In this document: positions 46,041 through 56,011 of the stretch, in pieces
Position numbering within the stretch: the first letter of the stretch is position 1
How the letters are laid out: each line of letters opens with the position of its first letter
Assembly (NCBI RefSeq): GCF_030864355.1
Contig: NC_083398.1
Coordinates: forward strand, 1,364,001-1,428,000
DNA: 64,000 nt
Direction of reading: 5' to 3'
From: Cutaneotrichosporon cavernicola
Lineage: Eukaryota > Basidiomycota > Tremellomycetes > Trichosporonales > Trichosporonaceae
Translations under genes and position numbers: made by a program
Notes under the pieces: model-generated
Databases searched by the model: none
What the model was told of the DNA's origin: nothing
The model's input: the letters and a program-made list of their open reading frames with translations, nothing else

Positions 46041-47203
46041 TATGATAAAGAAGGTGAGGTTTTGGGTCACGGGTAAAAGACTTGGAGGAGAGGTTGAGAG
46101 AGCAGGCGAGACTAGAGATGAGGAGAAAGAACAAACAGAGGGCAGAGGCTGGGTCGACTTTATACTACCGGGACCTGGTAGCTGGTAGCGGTAGCTGGTA
46201 TCAGGCAAGGGGCGACATGGGCAACATGGGTAAGAGGATCCGCAAGGGCAAGGAAGAGCGCGCGGGGGATAGGGACTATGCAGAGACCGGCCTAAGGGTA
46301 TAGGGTTGTTGCATCTGTGCATCAAGGCATGAAAGGCAAAAGACCAGAGGATCCGGGTTCAAAAGTGTCTTGCTTGCCGCTTACAACCCATGAAGGCCAA
46401 GGCCTATGGTAAGGGCTCTGAATCTACAAGGTTGATGGTGCATGGGCGACATTAGCATATGCCAGGGGCGGCCGGGCCCGGGGCCGGGGCAGGGGCGGCG
46501 GTGCGTGGGCGTTATGGACCTGCACATGGGGCCAGATGCCTCGAAGCATCTGAATCGCATGAATAGCCCAATGCCGGCCAGTCGGTCCGAGTTGCTCCCC
46601 AAACCCACTTGGCGGACTGGCGTATCGGCGTAAAGGCGATTGGACCGGCACGACCGGCGACGGCCGGTGGTCAATGTCAATATCAGGTATCAACTAGACT
46701 AGTGCTGTCTCTCTGCTCTGTTGCTCTCATGCACTCACCTTCCTTGCGCTGCGCACCCGATTGTATCGCGCAGCTTGCACCTTGTAGACAGATCTTTTAG
46801 GTACTTTGGTGCCTGGGAAGCCTCGCATTCTATCCCGCTACTGCCTAGCCACAACCCATCCTCATAGTTTCCATTTGGGGCTCGCCTCATTTCCCTTTGG
46901 CCTTTGGCATCAGAGACACCTGCAATTTACCAAGCACGTACACCAAACATTTCTCAACAGTGCGAAAGGAGACTGTACGCATTTGTGTTGCCGTCCCCGC
47001 GATTGGCGATTGCCCACTAGTATACCCCGCGTTCCAACTGGCTAGCAGGCGGGCCTAGCCGGTTCCCGCTTCCCGAAGCCCCCAAGCCACATGTCCACGT
47101 TGTATTGTGCCCTCTTGATCCTGTCCTTTCGACGAAGTTGGCTGACATCTGCCAGTGGCAGTGGCGTGTGCAAGCGGCGTGGTGCTCTGTTCTGCTTCTT
47201 CCT

Positions 47204-47245
47204 TCCTCAATCCTCAATCCTCAATCCTCAATCCTCAATCCTCGA
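47204..47245. repeat. (TCCTCAA)5 plus one variant unit
   Basis: Five perfect TCCTCAA heptamers followed by TCCTCGA. Simple tandem repeat in non-coding DNA. Confidence 0.9.
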
Positions 47246-47950
47246 TCCGTGACCGCGGACGGTGAGATATTGGCCGCAATCAACGCTGCGCCCGCGCGCA
47301 GCCAGCTTCGGTTAATCGTATCCCAACCGATCAGGACTCTGTTACACCACAGACAACGCCCCTGCCATGAGTCGCATAAGCGCAGAGCCTGAGCGCTCCC
47401 GGCGTCCACCACCATTCACCCGCCTCCAGCCGATTTGGCACGAAGCGTCGATTGACACAGCGCCTGGTGTCCTGGGGCCCACGTTGGCAAACTGGGTCTG
47501 GGCCTCTGAGCCTCTGAGCTTGGCACATAAGCCGATGCGGCCGGTCGCCGGCCGGTGTGATCCGGCTATCCGGCCTGCAGCCTCAACGGCCGCGTTTGTT
47601 GAACTCAAGGAGGTGGATGAAGATCCATCCCTGAGACCTGAGGAGGCTCAGGAACGCCAAGCGCTTTGCGTCAGAGGTATTTGTCGCTGACAATGCCGAA
47701 GCAGCGGAGCAGAGGGTGCTAGGGAAAGACGAACATTTCAAGTGAGGGTTGGGCGGCATGTGGCATGGGGGATAGATGGGCATGGGAGTTTAAAGTGTGG
47801 GGCCAACCGGCTCGTTGGCACATTGTAACATGCAAGGCGCAGGGCACCAGGCAACGGGCCAAATCGACTGTGCGTGACGCTAATATTACCCTTTTACCCT
47901 TATACCCTTGCTTGTTTCGGTTCGTCCAACATTGAGATTACCTCATGTGG

Positions 47951-47998
47951 AGGAGGGAATAGAATCGAATGACGCTAACCACTGCACCGCCTCACTCT
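47951..47998 (-). pseudogene. tRNA-like relic with A and B boxes but no anticodon arm
   Basis: Minus strand reads GGCGGTGCAGTGGTTAGCG, a typical D-arm/A-box, followed within a few bases by ATTCGATTCT, a B-box-like T loop. The anticodon arm that should separate them is absent and no acceptor stem forms, so this looks like an internally deleted tRNA gene. Confidence 0.35.
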
Positions 47999-49795
47999 AA
48001 TGACATTACTTGCGCAGCTAGGCACAAACGATTGCACTCTACTAAGCGCTACAAATGCCAACGCCAACGCTAACGCCGACTCTTTGTTCCACATTTCCAG
48101 TGTGGCCGAATGAGCGAGTGAGTTGATTGACAGAGCATGCCGAGCAATGGTAGAACAAGATGGCCCGTGCGCGTGTCACTGGTTCCAACCGACGTGCTCT
48201 CGGGGCGCCTATCAAGGACTAATTGGGCTGATTGGGGTAACAAGTAGCAAAAAGGAGTTTCTGGGCGTTCTCATAATAACACACTTGTTTGGTCCATTGT
48301 GACAATACCCCGTGCGCCTCTCACTCTCCCTGAATACTTGGCACTCACGATAGGTCTGGGCCGCAGATTCGCTTGGGCATGCAACACGCGTCGATGATTA
48401 TCATTTCAAGGATCCTTAGTCGGGGATTCATCACCGCGCCTCATCAGCCAAACAACACTGGCATCCAATCAAGTTGAGAGCGACTGATCTTGCATCGTAA
48501 GCAATCAATCAATCCAGCATTCCTGCTCATCCCATCTCAACTCACCTATCACTCACCTCGAAATGCTAGACATGCCACAAACCAACATTTTACATCTTGG
48601 CACCTTGACTCACATCTGATCTGGCAGGCACACATACCACGCGTCTCGAGTTTGGCGAGCATAGTCGCGACGCGTCTGTCGTCCCATCTTGCAGTCACTG
48701 TGCCTGGTTGGTTGACGGTTGGGCCTTTTTTAGCCTTTCGGACAACCGGGCGGGCGGGCCAGGGACTCACAGTCCCGCCTGTCAGCATCCATCAGGCTGC
48801 AAGGCCAACACTTGGCCTTTGGTCGAGGGTCTGACTTCTACCTTTGTCCGCGTACCAAAGGCCGGATCCGCACAGCCGGCATTGCCGCAAGGCCGATGGC
48901 CGCATGATCTTCCCCCTGGTGTATGAAAACTACCACTACGTTTCGTGTATCGCTCCCCTTTGGTCTCGCCGAGCTAATCTACCTACAGTAGTTCATGTGG
49001 GCTATCAGCCAACTTTAGGCAGCGGCCGAGCAAGACCGCCCACCCTATCCACCAGATTGGCTGCGGATGACAGCTTGACACTCTGACGCTCGGATGATGG
49101 ATCATCTGACAAGAGACCGTGCTACCGAAGCAAAGAATCGAAGGAACGCCATGCCACTGTTTGCACTTGACGTCTGCGGCTTCTCAAGCCACAGCCACAA
49201 ACTGCGATCGCGCTCGCTACTCCAGCAATTCTGTCGGATGACCAAAGACCAAGGCAAAGAGCGCGTTTTCTCCGCCTTACGAAGCCCAGATCGATTGCAT
49301 CCGGACCCGAAGTGAGTGCTTGAGTTCGGAGCCGATATATCGAGGCTCCGAGGTACACATAGGACAGGGATGGAGTGACTATCCCCTCCGCATCCTTGGA
49401 TCTCTGAAATATACACAAACACCGTTCCAACGCATGGTACTCACATCGACGTCCAACACCTTCAAACATCTGACTGCCTCCCCTTGACCTGTTGGCAAAG
49501 ATGGACCACCAGCAACACGCAGATACGCGGAGCCAGCAGCCAGGATCGCTCCTTCATCTATCTCCCTCCCCCTAACGAGGGGCCCGATCAGCACATGCAC
49601 ACCATGCACTACACCGTTGTGCTGGAGCTACATGATCAATGACCCAAGCAATGACCCAAGCAACATGCTTAAACAGATCACAGTACATCTTAGAGGGCGA
49701 TCGCCCTATCTACATGATGAGGGAAAGGTTGCTCATTTTACCCAGTACTTAAGTTAACCCGTCATTTCTCACCACACCTAGAGGTGCCAAGGAGG

Positions 49796-51118
49796 CTAGC
49801 GGCGCGAAACGGGCTCACGGCGTGACGCAGGCTTGTAAGGGCGGCTGGGGTGGTACACGTCGCCGGCACGATACTTCTTGTTGGCAATCTCATCGCACTG
49901 ATTCGTGTCGTCGAACGAAGGGCTATTCCACCTCCTACGCGTACCGATCCACATCTCGCAGGGTCCGGCGTCATTGGCAAGGATAGCCGACGCAGCGGCC
50001 TCCGAAGTGTGGGAGCGAATGGCGTCCTCCGCAGGGGACTGGCGGGAGTGCCTTATGGTCTGACCGGAGCATGAACGTGGAAGGGGTGCAACCGTGCGGC
50101 CCAGAACTGGCGCATACATGAGAGGGGTGTTCGGAAGCGGCGAGCGACTCGGGCTCGCCATCTGGAAGTTGTGAGGCTCGAACTCAGGCTGACGAGGGTA
50201 GCCTCCGTCCCAGTAGGTAAGGTTGTCAGGCTGGGCTATCCGTCAGCGACAGCAAGATGGATCGCAAACTCTGAACGAGACCACCCGAGGGGATGGCAGG
50301 AGGACCCGCCGCTGGGTTGCCGACGATGGTCACGTTGACTTGTGGTCAGCCACGCTCTAAACATGTGCCCACCCAAACATCACGGTGACCGACGCCGGTG
50401 TCAACCTGAACAGGCCCAAAGGCTTGCCACATAGAAGTGCTGCCAGCGTTAACGCTGAGATGTGTGGCCAAGGAGGCTCCGCGGGACACTCTAGGCTTGG
50501 ACCTGCGACAACTGAGCTCTCTGGAGCGCTGGACTCCACCATCCGTCCGGAATCCTTCCTCTTCCGAACTCCCCGTTTTCCAAGGACTGTGGGCCCATCC
50601 CAGACCCCTCGTTCACCTCCCTTCACCAGCTCTGCTCGGGCTGATCGCGATCCTCGCGTTACACGATGCTCGGACTGATCCCGCCGATCGCGCCATTGTG
50701 TGCCCGAGTTGTCCCCGAGGAAACTTTCCCCACCCAAGGAACAAGGAAGATGGTGACGCACCCCGGAACATGCTGAGCATGCACGACGTCAACACCACCG
50801 AAACTGATGGGGATGTCGAGAGTGAATCCGGTGTTGTAGTCGCTGTAGACGGGGTGCATGGGCTGGGGTTAGCTCCAACCTGAGTCAACTAACCTGCGCG
50901 ATAGCCCCACGTCCAGTGCCATGCTTCTCGTAACGGGCCTGGGCAGCTTCGGTACGCTGGAGCTCTTCCTCATGTTTCGCGCGGCGGGGGTTGTTGGTAT
51001 CGTCCGCGAGGCGACGGAGGATCTGGATGTTGCGTAAGCGACAGGTAGCACGCTCGCTGCTGCACCGGGGGCCAAGTGGGCCTCGGGGGAACTTGGACTT
51101 GCTCTTGGTCTTGGTCAT
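49796..51118 (-). CDS. Multi-exon protein of unknown function, splicing partly unresolved
   Basis: Not recognised. The first exon is convincing: ATG at 51116-51118, a basic MTKTKSKSKFPRGPLGPR opening and a charged helical stretch (NPRRAKHEEELQRTEAAQAR), then intron with CTAACCCCAG and an exon reading MHPVYSDYNTGFTLDIPISF. The last exons are also consistent: SVTVMF joins VNVTIVGNPAAGPP, then QPDNLTYWDGGYPRQPEFE, then a tail ending SRREPVSRR before TAG at 49796-49798. NVT and NLT are possible N-glycosylation sites. Between about 50405 and 50760 three frames are partly open and I cannot choose the exons. Treat the span as one gene with uncertain middle, or possibly two. Confidence 0.45.
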
Positions 51119-51255
51119 TACGACTCGGGGGAATGAGGTTGGCAGGCGATGTCAGAATGTTGAGCGCTGTGTATGAGTGAGAAGAGATGAGAGAAAGAAG
51201 GTGATAGAGGAAGGTGAGTTGTTGAACTAATGCAGCTCCTTTGGAGCGAGGTGAG

Positions 51256-52378
51256 TCAACTGCGGGAGATCGTCCTCGCGAGCTCGAGATCGCCGTATCC
51301 GTATCGATCCATATTGTCGCGAGTGAAGGGGAGGACCGAGAGGTCCATATACACCTTCTGTTTCATATCCTCCATCTCCTGCTTGCTCTTGCCCCTCACC
51401 AACAGACAACCTGCATATCTGCCCTCTCCTCTAGTCGTACAACCAAGCCTGCCGTCGCTCCTTCTGCTCAGCCTTCTTGGCGCGGAACCGGTCCTGTACT
51501 TTAGCTTTATCACCACTGGCCAGCTGCTCACCATATCCTTCTTGGTAATCTTGCGGTCCTGGTTGATCCCAGCCTCCTTGTCAGCCTTGCGCTTGCGCGC
51601 CTCGGCAGCCTTAGACTTCTCCCACCCATCCACGTCGAAGTAATGCTCGTTAAATCGCTTCTGGCGCGAGTACTCGTCGAGCGCCGCGAACGCATAGTGG
51701 GAATCAGCGCCGAGACGTCCGCTGCGCGCGGCCATCGCTGCTGACATTGCGGAGGTTGAGCTGTCGCGCTGCTCAGCCGGGAGGAGATGAGCGAGCCCTG
51801 GATCGATCTCTGGCAGCCCGCCGGCGCGGGGCGGGGCGGGGCCTGCAGGCAGTGGAGGTGGTTCGTTGGGCAGTGGTGGGGCGTCCGAAGGCGGGGCGAC
51901 AGGGTTTGCCCATGTCACCTCCCCCGTGTCCGTGTTCCAGAAATAATACGCTTGGGTGAGCTTCGCAGTGAGGGCTGAGCTCACCATTATTAGCTGGTGC
52001 CCATACGGCCTGCCATGGATGCGCCTTCTCTTTCCCTTTGCCCTTCTCTTTCCCGGCTCCGTCCTCCTCGTCATCATCGTCTTCGTCGTCACTATCTCCT
52101 CCTTCGCCAAGTGAGGTGATAGGCTGCGCGTCGTCTCCAACAGAGATCGGCGGTTGCTCATTCGGGAGCGGAGGCTGCTCATCGGGAAGCGGAGGTTGTT
52201 CATCCGGCAGCGGAGGAGCCTCATCAGGGAGAGGGGGCTGCTCGTCCGGCAATGGGGGCTGCTCGTCGGGAAGAGGAGGTTGCTCGTCGGGAAGAGGAGG
52301 TTGCTCATCTGAAAAAGGAGGTGTCTCGTCTGGGAGAGGCGGCGCTGCGGCTCTCTTGCTCTTCCTCTTTGGTGCCAT
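51256..52378 (-). CDS. WW-domain protein with PPLP repeats
   Basis: Four exons (51985-52378, 51532-51950, 51441-51493, 51256-51394) give 335 codons including stop. The start MAPKRKSKR is basic; then about nine tandem PPLPDEQ-type heptads span residues 13-80, an acidic stretch follows, and one WW domain near 118-147 (WQAVWAPANNAYYFWNTDTG, then EVTWANPV) has both conserved Trp. The C-terminal half is helical and charged (YSRQKRFNEHYFDVDGWEKS). If the third intron (51395-51440) is not removed, translation stops at 51431-51433; removing it keeps frame and adds KQEMEDMKQKVYMDL and more coding-like sequence, so I prefer the longer form. PPLP is the known ligand of group II WW domains (FBP11/FBP21 type), many of them in splicing. 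Exact orthology is not established. Confidence 0.75.
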
Positions 52379-52555
52379 GGTGACTGGATGGTGGTGTCGA
52401 GTTGAATGAGTTAGTGGCAAGAATGGTCGAGATCACAACAGGGAAGTATTTGATCCCATAAGGCACGACCTCCACCCACCGCCATCCACAAAGTGTCTGT
52501 ATTGCAATGTCAATCCCGCAATTAGGGACATCTGCACTACTCTTCTCTGCTCGAC
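52379..52555. promoter_or_regulatory. Divergent promoter, 177 bp
   Basis: The WW-domain gene (-) and the NR2C2AP-like gene (+) start back to back, 177 bp apart between ATGs, so they must share regulatory DNA. No specific element recognised. Confidence 0.6.
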
Positions 52556-53046
52556 ATGGATCAAGACCTCATCCCCGCGGGCACTACCGTACAGTGAGCA
52601 TTTATGTCTCCCGTTCTTCGGACGAGCCTCTCCTTCCACTCAATCCACCGTTCTCTCCACACCTCACTTACCCCAGCGTCCCACACACGCTCGTCGGCAC
52701 CCGCCGCTTGTCAATGCTCAATGACGACGACGCAGGGTGGACGTCGACCTCCACGCCGACGTGGATCAATCTCCGTTTCCCAGCCCCAATCACGGCCAGC
52801 AGGATAGCCATCACGTTCCACGGTGGCTTCGTCGCCACCTCAATCATCCTTTCTGCTAGCAAGAAGCTCGCCAAGGTGTTTCCAGAGGACGTGAACCGGC
52901 GGCAAGTGTTCCAGTGAGTTTAAGCACATGATAGCGCTGAATCGAGATTCCCAAAGACGGAGATGGAGACGTTGAAGCTCGAGATGCCGGGGAGTACGGA
53001 TAACCAGGGGCGGATTACGGTTTATCGAGTCGAGGTGCTCGAATAG
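52556..53046 (+). CDS. NR2C2AP-like protein (discoidin-like fold)
   Basis: Three exons (52556-52593, 52677-52913, 52947-53046) give 124 residues. Motifs in order: MLNDDDAGWTSTSTPTWINL with the W..D/GW..S..GxPxW pattern, ITASRIAITFHGGFVATSII, KVFPEDVNRRQVFQFPK and GRITVYRVEVLE at the very end. These match the small eukaryotic NR2C2AP/TRA16 family (compare FPEDNN..Q.F and GRV.IYHLRVLG in the human protein). Biochemical role is unknown; the fold is that of a discoidin/F5-F8 type C beta-sandwich. A 38-nt first exon encoding MDQDLIPAGTTV was chosen because the longer unspliced frame would insert a tract that does not fit the family. Confidence 0.8.
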
Positions 53047-53996
53047 GGATGTGAGCAATTAGATTCTGCGGGGAGGTGGATGCTGATCTAATCGCTGTTG
53101 ACGATGACGCTGACGCTGACGTTAACACGGATGTGGCTTCAAGCTGCTCAACCTATCCGCAATTGTGCTAAAACAATCTCCACGCCAATGACGGTCTGTG
53201 GTTTACGATCCTGTGGCGTGTGGACTTGCCAAGTACCCCAGGTCTAGAGCTGGCACGGTTCTGAGACTAGAGAGGCATTTTGACGCCCCACATGCAATAT
53301 ATCCACCCCCAAGTGACACAGGGAGGGTTATTGATCTGCTGAACAGGTTGCCACAGTGTGTCACATTTCTCCAGTTGGGTTGTCTCTGAGATGATAAGAG
53401 CCCTGTTCATTGCGTGCCCCTGGCCCTTCCCCTGGCCCGTTGCTCTGATCACGATTATTCGTTCCTCTCAGCGACTCGACTCGAGCCACGGCAGTGCTAA
53501 CACTAGCACGAAAGCCTCCACTTTTGGGAGGCGCGATCCGATGGCACCACGTATCCTGCGCGAAAGCCTAAGGAATATTAGGGGACTTGTTGCATCACCT
53601 CCAGTCGGTTGACGACGCAGAGGATCGTCTACAGCTACTCCACAGGTACGACTTGACTAGAATGACTCCTTTATCTCTCTCACCTCACAACCGTCCTCCT
53701 CTGCTACTACTGCGATGGCGCGTGCAATGCTGTGCGTTCTTGGTGCTTTGTGCGTGTGCGAACTGTTGTAATGTTGCGGTTGGATATTGCAGTGTTGTTG
53801 TGGTCGCCTTTGCGTGTTGGCATACAAGCCTTACAGACAACAAGATCGTACAGTTTTTTCGGTTCACTTGCCGTTTACATGATGTTGGTATGGTGGTGGA
53901 GATAGCGTCGTCGTCGCATTCGTGATATCGTTGGTTCCTCGTTGAGGGATGGGCGCAAGATGAAGACATCGCCGCCTAGGTGACGCTGGGGAGGGT
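53047..53996. other. Convergent spacer
   Basis: 950 nt between two 3' ends. CTGACG units near 53104-53125 and a T/G-rich part at 53690-53930. No gene seen. Confidence 0.6.
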
Positions 53997-55258
53997 TCAG
54001 AAGTCGTCGAGGTCGGGCTTAGGAAGGTCGGACCCGGCGGGAGAGTTGTGGAAGGTTGGACCGGCGTAGTGGCTGTAGGACGCCTTGCTTGTGACCGAAG
54101 GACGGGTGGGCGCGGGTGCAGGGTTGGAGAGGACGGAGCTGGGGCCGGCGGCGATTGGAGCCGTACCCGGGGTGGTGTTCACGTTCGCGCGGTTGAGCCG
54201 GGGGAACTCGCCCACAATGGGGAGATGTATGAGGCCGTCGCGCGCCGTCACGGCAGTGCTGCGCTGGTTGTTGCGAAGAGGAGTCTGGGGAGCTCGGTGG
54301 ACGTTGTACCCTGTGTGGAAGGGGATGGAGCTGTCGAAATTTGACACGGGGACAGCGGTCTTGGAGGGGCTGCCGCTACCCACAGTGGCGCCAGTCGCGG
54401 GAGTCTTGGTGGTGCTCTGCATGGTGGCGGATACACCTGACACGGGAACATCGTCCAACGACGAGCGGCGCTGCTTGTTTCCTGTCTTGGCTGGGGTCTT
54501 CGACGCACGGCGGCCGCTCCCCTTGGGGTTCTTGGATGGGGTCATTTCGTTCTGGAGCTGCTGTTGCTGCCACTGAATGTTAGACAGATGATCTTACGGG
54601 ATCGACTCACGTTGAGCGCCTTGCCGCCAGCAGCAGGCAACGACGGAGAGATATCCAAGTTCTGCGCATCCTTCCTGCCGTCCTGCGCTTCGGCAAAGAA
54701 CGAGGCCGGAAGAGACTGCGAGAGTGAGGACATGTCGTCCATGCCGCCCAATGCGGTGGATGAAGGCATGGCCTGGGATCCCGATCGGGCAGACTGATCG
54801 GTGTCCATACCAGACGTCTCATCGTTGAGCGGCTTACGGGCCACGGCCCTCTTGCTGCCCTCAATGGTCGATCCGGGGTCCGCAGGCCCATTCTTGGCAC
54901 GGCGAAAGCGGTGGTCGCGGTCGACCTCGGAGGAAGTTGGCATGTCTTCACCGCGAGGCTCGTCGCGATTAGCAGGCTTCCGTCGGGCAGTCTGCTTGGG
55001 CATGCTTTTCTTCGCAGCCTCCATGGATGTCTTGGACAGTTGGAGCAAGCCAGGCGTCTGGCCGGAGGAAGGGACAGGCTTGGACCCGAGGAGCTCGAAG
55101 ACGTCATCGTCTGCGCTGCCGTCTGGGTCTGCGCCGCCCTGGGGGTCCGAGGAGTGTACGAGGTCGGAGGGGCGATGAGGCCCACGACCCTTCTTGCGAG
55201 GGCCTTTGCGTTGCGGGTTGGATGCCCGTGCTGCTTCAGAATCGGGTGAAGGAGGCAT
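53997..55258 (-). CDS. EDC1/PNRC-motif protein, probable mRNA decapping enhancer
   Basis: Two exons (54611-55258 and 53997-54572, 38-nt intron) give 407 residues, mostly disordered. The C-terminus YAGPTFHNSPAGSDLPKPD with final DLDDF matches the EDC1/PNRC-type short linear motif (YAGxxFxxSPxPSxLPxP), which binds Dcp1 and stimulates Dcp2 decapping. Upstream are a WQQQQLQNEMTPSKNPKG segment across the splice junction, several SP/TP sites and a basic KGPRKKGRGPHRPSD stretch near the start that could contact RNA. The ATG at 55256-55258 is the first methionine before this conserved-looking part; the frame is open further upstream, but with pyrimidine-tract composition. Role in decapping is inferred from the motif alone. 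Confidence 0.7.
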
Positions 55259-56011
55259 GTGTAGGTTTGGTAGAGCGTGAATGCTGTGAGGTGTGCTAAT
55301 GAGCGGTGATGAGGAGGACCGAGCTTGCTTTGTGCTGCTCGAGGTCGGGACAAAGGTGGGCGGATGTGATGGAAGAGGTGGTGGGCGAGTTGATACGCTG
55401 CAAAGCATCAGCGTTGGTGAAAAATGTTGATGTTGGAGAAGGTGTGGGTGGCGGGATGTGTGAGTTGGATGTGGATGTTGATGTTGATGATCTGGGAGGA
55501 AGGAAGGTTGATGACCAACTGACAGGACAAATTGGGACAATCAACTTGCTTCAACCTCTACGTCAGAACGACTTCAAGGGAAGGTTGTAGAAATGAAGGC
55601 CGTAAAGGCGGTGTTCAATTCGGTCGGATAACGCCAGGTTCTACCAAGTAAATCCAGAACTGAACTGGCGACAGTTGTACAGCAATGACGACGACGATGA
55701 TGGCGGTGCAGTCAAGACAAGAAGAAGTGGGGGCGGCGGTAATATCATTGCGACCTTGAGACTTGGGCGCGGTTGCATGCATTATCTGGCAGTCTGTGGT
55801 GCTGTGGTAGCATCGTTGCGTTGTCACTTGGCGGTGAAACGTGATTTTCTCTTCAAATACGGACCGCACTAACGCAACCCCGGTTATCAGAGAGACTGAT
55901 GCGGGCCACGTGGAAGCATAGGTTCGAATCACTCGCGCATCTCGAGTTTCTTTGTGTTTGTACGAATTATTGCACGACCTCCACTCTTCGCAACATCCAT
56001 TCCTCGACACA
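55259..56011. other. Divergent promoter region
   Basis: 750 nt between the EDC1-like gene (-) and MED1 (+). Imperfect GTTGATGTT/GGATGT repeats at 55425-55495 are pyrimidine-rich on the minus strand. A GGTTCGAATC box at 55931 is not part of a foldable tRNA. No gene seen. Confidence 0.6.

Larger units (their letters stand above)
46041..49795. other. Longest gene-poor stretch of the window
   Basis: 3.75 kb upstream of the CFEM gene. Short open frames only, none with family features. Contains a GGGCCCGGGGCCGGGG-type GC-rich tract near 46475-46500, a (TCCTCAA)n array at 47204-47245 and a truncated tRNA-like sequence near 47951-47998 (-). The first few hundred nt should hold the CFEM promoter. Confidence 0.6.

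Noticed and set aside
55895..55950. GGTTCGAATC box suggesting a tRNA upstream of MED1
   Set aside because: Flanking bases do not pair as a T stem and no D or acceptor arm is found; it is in the MED1 promoter or leader.
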